DNA of 5,822 nucleotides from Streptosporangiaceae bacterium. Lineage in GTDB: Bacteria; Actinomycetota; Actinomycetes; Streptosporangiales; Streptosporangiaceae. The position numbers and the translations under genes are program-made. Positions 1-4,962 of the stretch are shown one piece after another. Position 1 is the stretch's first letter, and each line of letters begins with the position of its first letter. Under the pieces are notes generated by a model. The model was given only the letters and a program-made list of their open reading frames with translations. It made no database searches and was not told the origin of the DNA. The stretch spans positions 1 to 5,822 of the forward strand of contig JASHQP010000589.1 of assembly GCA_030039095.1 (NCBI GenBank), written 5' to 3'.

Positions 1-515
1 TTTCCGGAAGAATAACGTCGTTCAAACACCGCGTCAAGGCTGCGTCTTCCTTTCGATTTGCGTCCCGGTGTGAACGATGCCCGAGCCCGCCGCAGTGCAG
101 CCCAGCGCGCCCGGGCGCACTAACCGCGAGTCCGCTGAGCGTGCCGCCGGCGGGGCGGACGCGAAACGACACGCCACCCCGTGCGGCTGATCCGCCGCCC
201 CCGCGTCAGGGCGATGCAGGCGCGTGCCCACGGCTCGACGGGCAGCGGCTGGGGCGGGGTTCCGCACCATCCGGGGGCGGTCAGGTGACGAGGGCGCGGG
301 TGGCGGCGCGGGCGGGCTCACGGACAGCGGGTCGCGTAGCCGAAGCCAATGCCCTATCCACTCCTCAGGATCGCCAGCCGGGGCCACACGGATCGATCCC
401 CTACATCAATCCATTGCATGATGCTCTAGGCACGTCGGCGGTTGTCCGACTTACGGAGAGTGACGGCTAAGCCACACGACCGCGGCACCGGATCGGGGCT
501 GGCATCATCGGGGGC
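1..515. other. Stretch with no supportable gene
   Basis: I see no convincing gene here. Open frames on both strands (for example 141-470 + and 34-387 -) give proline-, arginine- and alanine-rich low-complexity translations with no recognisable domain, no convincing ribosome binding site and weaker third-position G/C bias than the genes downstream. Bases 1-70 are less GC-rich than the rest. The first bases hold a small palindrome (TTCCGGAA, 2-9) and an AACG-T-CGTT dyad (14-22), both too short to name. No tRNA-like cloverleaf was found by eye. The 3' part must contain the promoter of the gene at 516, but I could not place convincing -35 and -10 boxes. A degraded gene remnant is possible. Confidence 0.5.
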
Positions 516-839
516 ATGAGCGTTGTGAAGATCAATGCGATCACCGTTCCCGCCGACAGCGGGGACGAACTGGCCCAGCGGTTCGCCCAGCGGGCGGGCG
601 CGGTCGACGATCAGGACGGATTCGAGGGCTTCGAGCTGCTCAAGCCGACCGACGAACGCACCACGTGGCTCGTGGTGACGCGATGGCGTGATCAAGCTTC
701 GTTTGACGCCTGGGTGAACTCCCCCGCGTTCAGCCACGGGCACCGGTCCGCGGCCGAGCGCAGCGGCGGCGAGGCACCGCCCGCGGTCGGCGTCAGCAGC
801 GAACTGTGGTCCTACGAGATCGCGGGTGGCTCCGCCTGA
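516..839 (+). CDS. mhuD: MhuD-like heme-degrading monooxygenase (ABM fold)
   Basis: This 107-residue protein is a single antibiotic-biosynthesis-monooxygenase (ABM) domain, a ferredoxin-like fold that works as a homodimer in the cytosol. It resembles Mycobacterium tuberculosis MhuD (recalled from memory) along its length: the start VVKINAI.VP, then RFA.RA.AV, GF.GF.LL.P, VVT.W and F.AW.N.PA. MhuD opens heme oxidatively to release iron, giving mycobilins without CO. Its key residues Asn7 and Trp66 are at the same positions here. The heme-ligand His75 falls in a segment one to two residues shorter here, where His74 and His76 are candidates. Length matches the family (about 105). The ATG is chosen because the first residues align with MhuD. 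A G-run (510-514) sits too close to be a normal ribosome binding site, and CATCAT at 503-508 could be a weak -10 of a near-leaderless transcript. It stands alone, with no heme importer or siderophore gene in view. If heme is not the substrate, it is a generic ABM-family oxygenase. Confidence 0.82.
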   Translation: MSVVKINAITVPADSGDELAQRFAQRAGAVDDQDGFEGFELLKPTDERTTWLVVTRWRDQASFDAWVNSPAFSHGHRSAAERSGGEAPPAVGVSSELWSYEIAGGSA

Positions 840-956
840 TGCGCAGCCCGGATTCAGCGGTCGTTACGCAATGCCCCGGGCGTACAGCAGCCGCACAGCA
901 CTTACAGCGACTGTGGCTGCCGGCAGGGACTCACGGGCGCCTGCCAAAAGCTGCCG

Positions 957-962
957 TAACAT
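957..962 (+). promoter_or_regulatory. Possible -10 box for the type VII operon
   Basis: TAACAT fits the actinobacterial TANNNT -10 pattern and lies in the 195-bp gap before the EspC-like gene. It would give a leader of roughly 65 nt. No TTGACA-like -35 stands at the usual distance, so support is weak. A 10-bp palindrome (CTGCCGGCAG, 917-926) lies just upstream and could be an operator or chance. Confidence 0.22.
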
Positions 963-1017
963 GACAGACTGGATGCTGTCGCGCGGCGGGGGCGCCGGGG
1001 TGGGAGCGACGGAAGCT

Positions 1018-1023
1018 GAGGGG
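1018..1023 (+). promoter_or_regulatory. Ribosome binding site of EspC-like gene
   Basis: GAGGGG lies 11 nt before the ATG at 1035. It supports that start and shows this gene has a normal leader, unlike the two leaderless genes at the right end of the window. Confidence 0.5.
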
Positions 1024-1034
1024 CAGTCTGGACG

Positions 1035-1349
1035 ATGGCCGGGTCTTTTAGCGTTATCCCATCTGCGTTATCAGCGGGCGCAGACGATGTCGCCGAACTC
1101 GGCGCACTGACGGAGCGCGTCGGTGCCGGGCTGACAGATGTGATGTCGGGCCTCGTGGCGTCCGCGGGAGACGCTGTGCTGTCGCAGGCGCTGCAAGGCG
1201 CCGATGCTGCAGCGGCCAAAGCCGTTGGCGAGCTGGTCGTGGTGCTCGGGTACGCAGCCGAGTCGCTGCGAGCCTGCGCGGAGAACTACAAGGCCGCCGA
1301 CAGCAGCGCCGTCAAAGCCATGCCACCGCTGCCGGGACGGACCCGATGA
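1035..1349 (+). CDS. EspC-like small type VII (ESX) secreted protein
   Basis: This 104-residue protein looks like the EspC/WXG100-like group of small ESX substrates. It begins with an F-x-V-x-P-x-x-L element (residues 5-11). Two mainly alpha-helical segments follow, about 12-55 and 57-92, rich in Ala, Leu, Val and Asp, as expected for a helical hairpin. The second helix ends with Y85-K-A-A-D89, a match to the YxxxD/E general secretion signal of type VII substrates. A short Pro/Arg tail follows. There is no signal peptide or membrane segment, as expected for this export route. The stop codon overlaps the next start as ATGA, so the two proteins are probably translated together and may form the heterodimer that is exported. 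The hairpin has no clear WxG turn, which is why EspC-like fits better than a standard WXG100 call. The exact family is inferred from pattern. Confidence 0.7.
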   Translation: MAGSFSVIPSALSAGADDVAELGALTERVGAGLTDVMSGLVASAGDAVLSQALQGADAAAAKAVGELVVVLGYAAESLRACAENYKAADSSAVKAMPPLPGRTR

Positions 1350-2659
1350 GCGAGGTCGTGGTCCCACTTCCGGCCGGTGATCCTGCGGCACTGGAAAGCT
1401 GGGCCAGGCAACTGACCGACTGCGCCGACGCGTTCGACAGCCTGATAGGCGAAACCAGGAAGACGACCACCGACGCAGCCGACCGGGCGGAGTGGACCGG
1501 CTCGGCATCTGACAGCTACCGGCAGTTCTGCACCGGCATTGTTCAATCCTCACAACGTGTTCCGGGCTCGCTGCGGGAGATAAGCTCCGCCGTCGGTACC
1601 TACGCTCAGACGCTGGCCGCCGCGCAGCAGCAGGTCAGGTCGGCGGTGGAGCAGGCGAACAGCACTCCCGCCGCGGGCCGTCAGGCCGCGCTGGACTCGG
1701 CGCTGCAGGTGAGCGCCACGGCCGGCCAGCGAGCCCGTTCGGCCGCGCGGACCGCTGCCACTCAGGTGGACAGCGCCACATCCGGACTGTCCGGGATGTG
1801 GGACCACACCGAGCCGGGCCGCAAAGTGATCGAGTTCATCCTTGCCCCCTTCGACACCATCGCCGCCGATCACTGGATCGACCTGCTGAAGGAGATGGCA
1901 GGCCAGCCCGGCGAATGGCTATCCGAGCTGAGCAAGGAATACGAGGGCGTCGAAAGCCTCATAGCAGGCGGGGCATCGTGGGTGGCGCGGCGCGATGCGA
2001 TCATCGAGCTTGCGGGAAAGACCGAACGGATCGGAAGCCTGCTCGACGCGTGGAACGCGTACGCTCCCGGCTGGCTCAAGGGAGCGGCCGGGTCCATCGC
2101 GGAGATCCGCGGCCTGTCGAATGTCCTGACCGGCCTCGGCCTGGTGGCCGACGCCAGCACCCTGATCTCGCCGCAAGATCACGGTGTGATGGCGATGATC
2201 GACCGGATCGCCGCGGGTTCCAACGCCACCGCGATGCTGCTGCAGCAAGGCTTCTCACGCAAGCTGATCACGTTCAAGCCCGCCGAGACGGACCCGGATG
2301 CCGAGGCCGGGACCGGTGAGACAACCGCCGAGGCCGGGACCGGTGAGGCGACCGCCGAGGCCGACTCTGTGGCAGCCGAGGACGCGGTCGCCGAAGGCGG
2401 CGAGGAGGTAGCAACCGAAGCTGCCGTCGACACCGGGCTGATAACGCTCAACGCGTCACTGGACTGGATACCTGTCGCGGGCGAGGTCGTGATGATCGGC
2501 ACCGGGGTGTACCTCGCTGGCGACTTCCTTTACCACCACTGGAAGCCTTTCCACGACATCGCGAACGACATCGGCCACGGCACTGTCAAGGTGGTAAAGG
2601 CCATCGGCAGCGATGTCGCACGGCACTGGGATTCTTTCCTCAACGACTGGGGCCTGTAA
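1346..2659 (+). CDS. Long WXG100-domain protein, likely type VII effector
   Basis: This 437-residue protein starts with a WXG100-type helical hairpin (about 10-105) with W50-T-G52 at the turn. Helical segments rich in Ala, Ser and Gln follow (about 110-145). The middle domain (about 150-310) includes a Leu/Gly-rich stretch near 254-275. An acidic Ala/Glu/Thr/Gly linker (about 312-362) contains a nine-residue repeat. A hydrophobic segment (about 371-396) with W-I-P-V-A-G-E then leads into a His-rich sequence with Y396-H-H-W and an amphipathic tail. No catalytic motif is visible. Such WXG-headed proteins with unknown C-terminal parts are common in actinomycetes and are regarded as type VII substrates or toxins. 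The hydrophobic end could act on a membrane, but that is inference. A possible secretion signal is Y199-E-G-V-E203; the EspC-like partner carries a better one. Its ATG overlaps the upstream stop by 4 nt, and the next gene starts 2 nt after its TAA. Confidence 0.72.
   Translation: MSEVVVPLPAGDPAALESWARQLTDCADAFDSLIGETRKTTTDAADRAEWTGSASDSYRQFCTGIVQSSQRVPGSLREISSAVGTYAQTLAAAQQQVRSAVEQANSTPAAGRQAALDSALQVSATAGQRARSAARTAATQVDSATSGLSGMWDHTEPGRKVIEFILAPFDTIAADHWIDLLKEMAGQPGEWLSELSKEYEGVESLIAGGASWVARRDAIIELAGKTERIGSLLDAWNAYAPGWLKGAAGSIAEIRGLSNVLTGLGLVADASTLISPQDHGVMAMIDRIAAGSNATAMLLQQGFSRKLITFKPAETDPDAEAGTGETTAEAGTGEATAEADSVAAEDAVAEGGEEVATEAAVDTGLITLNASLDWIPVAGEVVMIGTGVYLAGDFLYHHWKPFHDIANDIGHGTVKVVKAIGSDVARHWDSFLNDWGL
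2300..2362 (+). repeat. 27-bp tandem repeat in acidic linker
   Basis: Two 27-bp units (2300-2326 and 2327-2353) differ at only two bases. A partial third copy begins at 2354. They encode the nonapeptides AEAGTGETT and AEAGTGEAT, then AEA. The unit length keeps the reading frame, so copy-number change would only lengthen or shorten the acidic linker before the hydrophobic C-terminal part. Confidence 0.9.
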
Positions 2660-2661
2660 CC

Positions 2662-3450
2662 ATGACAGCATCCACCAACGACGACGCGGCAGCAGCGGCC
2701 AGGTCGGCGCAGGTGCGCGAGCTGATCGACCGGGCGCAGTCGAATGACGTCTTTTTGACGATGCTCTCGGCGATGGACCTGTGCGTCCTGGGCGGCCCGA
2801 AGCAGGCACTGTTCGACGAGGCGCCAACACAGGCTTGGGCGTCACTGCGGCCCAAGGCCCGCCAGAAACTGCCAGGAGTCATCCTCGAGGAGCTGGAGGA
2901 ACGCGGGCTGCTGATCCGCCAGGCGCCCGCCGTGCCGCTAGCCGCTCCCGGCGGTCATGCAGAACCGGCCGAGCAGGACTACGCATACTCTCCGAAGCTC
3001 GGAGTCGCGATGGCAGCACGGTCGCGACCTGCTCTGGCTGTCACCTGCGAACTTCAGCAAATGCCCACCCGCCACCCTCGCCTGTTCGCGCTCGGCGACG
3101 AACGAGACCCGGTCCAAGCCCTCGTCAGGGAGGTTCCGGTGGCCCCACCGCCGGGCGACTACCCGCACCTGCGCAAGGCAGGCCCTCTCGCCTGGTTCTA
3201 CCAGTACGACCTCGTCTCGAAGGCGAGTGCCGCGACCTTCCTCGCCGGATGGGCACTGCTGCGGTCCGAAGCCAAGCCGAAGTCCGCCCGGCTCGTCACG
3301 GCGTTGCGCAACGACGGCACCCGGTTTCTCACCGTGCGGACGCTGGCGATCTACACCGACAACGGGACAACAGCTCGGCTCGACGGTGAGCGACACGACA
3401 AGGCCGGACTAACCAGCATCATGTCCAGCTTGCTCAGCCTGCAGCAGTGA
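2662..3450 (+). CDS. Soluble EspG-like or partner protein of the WXG operon
   Basis: This 262-residue protein has no signal peptide, membrane segment or obvious enzyme motif, so it should stay in the cytosol. After a polar, Ala-rich start there is a helical region (about 15-86, F-L-x-x-L-S-A-M-D-L, then I-L-E-E-L-E-E-R-G-L-L). A Pro/Ala-rich linker follows (about 88-105). The rest is mixed alpha/beta: Y109-S-P-K-L-G-V-A-M-A-A-R-S-R-P, then F142-A-L-G-D, then strands near 221-240 (R-F-L-T-V-R-T, I-Y-T-D-N-G). Length and the pattern L-x-V-x-x-A-A-R-x-R-P recall EspG, the cytosolic chaperone of ESX substrates. I recognise this only loosely. Its place directly after the likely effector (2-nt gap) also fits an immunity protein. 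A short G-run (2649-2652) may serve as ribosome binding site. The gene ends before a strong terminator, so it is the last of the operon. Confidence 0.6.
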   Translation: MTASTNDDAAAAARSAQVRELIDRAQSNDVFLTMLSAMDLCVLGGPKQALFDEAPTQAWASLRPKARQKLPGVILEELEERGLLIRQAPAVPLAAPGGHAEPAEQDYAYSPKLGVAMAARSRPALAVTCELQQMPTRHPRLFALGDERDPVQALVREVPVAPPPGDYPHLRKAGPLAWFYQYDLVSKASAATFLAGWALLRSEAKPKSARLVTALRNDGTRFLTVRTLAIYTDNGTTARLDGERHDKAGLTSIMSSLLSLQQ

Positions 3451-3481
3451 AGGCGGCCAACCCCTGACGGACCGATAAGTA

Positions 3482-3520
3482 AAGGCTGGCAGCCGCCCGA
3501 GTGCAGCGGCTGCCAGCCTT
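3482..3520. terminator. Strong hairpin terminator, probably bidirectional
   Basis: Arms 3482-3496 and 3506-3520 are perfect 15-bp complements around a 9-nt loop, 31 nt after the stop of the secretion operon. On the + strand the stem is followed by GGGTTT and a run of seven C. On the - strand it is followed by TTTACTT, a better U-rich tail. As the genes on either side converge, it can end both transcripts. C7 (3527-3533) and G6 (3559-3564) could form a second, weaker stem beside it. Confidence 0.85.
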
Positions 3521-3590
3521 GGGTTTCCCCCCCGCCAAGTAAGACGCGCGACCTACCAGGGGGGATTACGCGCTGCGACCAGGTTTTCGC

Positions 3591-3626
3591 GCAGAGGCTA
3601 ACGCAGAGGCTAACGCAGAGGCTAAC
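3591..3626 (-). repeat. Three perfect 12-bp repeats across a stop codon
   Basis: The unit GCAGAGGCTAAC (+ strand) occurs three times without mismatch at 3591-3602, 3603-3614 and 3615-3626. It overlaps the end of the serine hydrolase-like gene. Read on the - strand in that gene's frame, each unit supplies a TAG, at 3622-3624, 3610-3612 and 3598-3600. The real stop is therefore backed by two more in-frame stops. Confidence 0.92.
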
Positions 3627-4881
3627 GCGGCGGGTTGGCGGCGCAGACGGCGAGCAGTTCGGCGTGCCGCAGCGCGGCGAGCACGTGCGGATGCACGCGG
3701 GCGCTGAGCTGCTCGGTCGCGGTCACCGTGACCGAGTTGCCGCCGCCGAGAGTGGCGGCACCGAACTGGGTGTAGCCGGGAGTGCTCCCGGTGTGCCCGT
3801 AAACGGTGCCACAGCTCGTGACGTACTTGAACACGGCCAGGCCGGCCGAGTTCGTGCCGGGCCCGGGCGGAGAGGAACTGCCCGGCACGAAGCTCAGCTG
3901 GGCGCCCTGGGTCTGCCGGGTGAAGAAGAGCGGCGCCAGGTAGTCGCGGATGAAGGCGTTCATCTCGGCCGGCGTGGACACGATGCCGCCCGACGCCCAC
4001 GCGGCGGACGCGGTGAGGGCCTCGCTGACGTCCCGCGGAGACTGGCCGGGCTGGAGCTGGTATCCGTGCAGATACGGGCTGGGCAGCAGGAATCCGGACG
4101 GCAGGCTGGTCTGGCTCAGCCTGGCCCGCTGGTACACCAGCGTGCGCAGCAGCGTGTCGTAGCTGAGGCCGGTCACCGCCTCGGCCATCATCGCGGCGGC
4201 GACGTTGTCGGAGTTGTCGTACTTGTAGCGGCTGCCGGGCCGGAACTGCAGCGGCTTGCCAAAGACGTAGCGCAGGAGCTGGTCGGGCAGGATGGTCGCG
4301 CGGGGGTACCGCTCGAGGCGCTCTCGCAGCGCCGTGCTCTTGGTGTAGTCGGGCAGGCCGCTGCGGTGCTGCAGCAGGTCACGCAGCGTGACCCGGTGCC
4401 AGGCGCGCGGCAGCGATGGCAGCACCTGCCCGATCGTGTCGCCGAGCCGCAGCTTCCCGCGGCTGACCAGGGCGAGCGCGACCGCTCCGCTGTACGTCTT
4501 GGCAAAGGCGGCCAGCCGTGCGTGATCGGACACGGCGAGCGGCTGGCGACCGGCCAGGCTCGCCGTGCCAGCCTGGTAGACAGCGTTCTGGCTGCCGTGC
4601 TGGACGATCACGATGACGCCGGGAGGGCCGTACGGCATGGCCACCAGCTGGTTCAGCGCCCGCTGCAGCGCGGAAACCCCGGTCGCGGCGTGGACGCGGG
4701 CCGTGGTGCGCGCCGGTGTGCGCGCCGGTGTGCGCGCTGCGGTGCGGGCTGTGGTTCGGGCCGTGGTGCCGCCATGGTGCCGGACGGCGGCGCTGCCGGG
4801 CGTGGCCGCGGCAGCGATCGCCAGCATGCCGCCCACGGCCGTGGCCGCCGCTAATGACCTTACAGAGCGTTTGTAGGCCAT
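3622..4881 (-). CDS. Exported serine beta-lactamase-fold protein lacking nucleophile
   Basis: This 419-residue protein has a signal peptide (K4-R5, hydrophobic 10-26, likely cleavage after the GSAA near 29-32). Six T-x-A-R tetrapeptides follow (39-62), then a class C beta-lactamase/D-Ala-D-Ala carboxypeptidase domain (about 68-415). Relatives act outside the membrane on cell-wall peptides, beta-lactams or esters. Visible motifs are Y221-D-N223 (the YxN motif) and H363-T-G365 (equivalent to KTG). T-L-R-D-L-L-Q-H-R-S-G-L (165-176) and P215-G-S-R-Y are also typical. The SxxK motif reads A125-F-A-K128, so the nucleophilic serine appears to be alanine (codon GCC). Unless another residue substitutes, it cannot form the acyl-enzyme and may only bind. 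Start: ATG at 4881, because the signal peptide begins there and a TACTCT -10 lies 6 nt upstream. An upstream GTG (4929) would bury the signal peptide behind 16 polar residues. It faces the secretion operon tail to tail across the terminator. Confidence 0.85.
   Translation of the reverse strand: MAYKRSVRSLAAATAVGGMLAIAAAATPGSAAVRHHGGTTARTTARTAARTPARTPARTTARVHAATGVSALQRALNQLVAMPYGPPGVIVIVQHGSQNAVYQAGTASLAGRQPLAVSDHARLAAFAKTYSGAVALALVSRGKLRLGDTIGQVLPSLPRAWHRVTLRDLLQHRSGLPDYTKSTALRERLERYPRATILPDQLLRYVFGKPLQFRPGSRYKYDNSDNVAAAMMAEAVTGLSYDTLLRTLVYQRARLSQTSLPSGFLLPSPYLHGYQLQPGQSPRDVSEALTASAAWASGGIVSTPAEMNAFIRDYLAPLFFTRQTQGAQLSFVPGSSSPPGPGTNSAGLAVFKYVTSCGTVYGHTGSTPGYTQFGAATLGGGNSVTVTATEQLSARVHPHVLAALRHAELLAVCAANPPR
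4697..4768 (-). repeat. Six degenerate 12-bp repeats encoding TxAR units
   Basis: Six consecutive 12-bp units encode six T-[T/A/P]-A-R tetrapeptides in the serine hydrolase-like protein, between signal peptide and enzyme domain. The two central units (4709-4720 and 4721-4732) are identical; the others differ at a few bases. The result is a basic spacer with six arginines, which could hold the mature protein to anionic wall polymers (inference). Confidence 0.88.
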
Positions 4882-4887
4882 GAACGA

Positions 4888-4893
4888 AGAGTA
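4888..4893 (-). promoter_or_regulatory. -10 box giving a leaderless serine hydrolase mRNA
   Basis: Read on the - strand the hexamer is TACTCT (TANNNT pattern). Six bases separate it from the ATG at 4881, placing the transcription start at or next to the A of the start codon. No Shine-Dalgarno sequence lies at a useful distance; the nearest GGGGAG (4903-4908) is 21 nt away. No clear -35 was found. Confidence 0.6.
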
Positions 4894-4950
4894 ATCAGCC
4901 GTCTCCCCGGAACCGCGGCACGACACCACCTCTTTCAGGATTCGGCGTCC

Positions 4951-4956
4951 TACCCT
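4951..4956 (+). promoter_or_regulatory. -10 box giving a leaderless phosphotransferase mRNA
   Basis: TACCCT fits TANNNT and is followed by exactly six bases before the GTG at 4963, the spacing expected when transcription starts at the first base of the start codon. No proper ribosome binding site precedes the GTG. A -35 is not evident. The arrangement mirrors the divergent gene on the other strand. Confidence 0.6.
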
Positions 4957-4962
4957 GAGCGG

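Noticed and set aside
34..387. Open frame on - strand, 117 residues
   Set aside because: Composition typical of a random frame in GC-rich DNA; no recognisable motif.
141..470. Open frame on + strand, 109 residues
   Set aside because: Low-complexity Pro/Arg/Gly translation, many rare-type codons for this composition, no ribosome binding site and no domain.
442..473. TTGTCC plus TAAGCC as promoter of the MhuD-like gene
   Set aside because: The spacer would be 20 nt and the second hexamer does not fit TANNNT.
846..881. GCCCGG/CCGGGC stem after the MhuD-like gene as terminator
   Set aside because: Only 6 bp of stem with a 24-nt loop and no T-run; too weak to call.
2781..3389. 202-residue Arg-rich + frame inside the third operon gene
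   Set aside because: Shifted frame of the 2662-3450 gene, with arginine/proline-rich nonsense and no start context.
3664..4854. 396-residue open frame antisense to the serine hydrolase-like gene
   Set aside because: The opposite strand encodes a clear domain with signal peptide and YxN/HTG motifs; this frame is its shadow.
4882..4929. Upstream GTG start (4929) for the serine hydrolase-like gene
   Set aside because: It would place 16 polar residues before the signal peptide and ignore the -10 box 6 nt before ATG 4881. An AAAGAGG-like run there overlaps the GTG itself.
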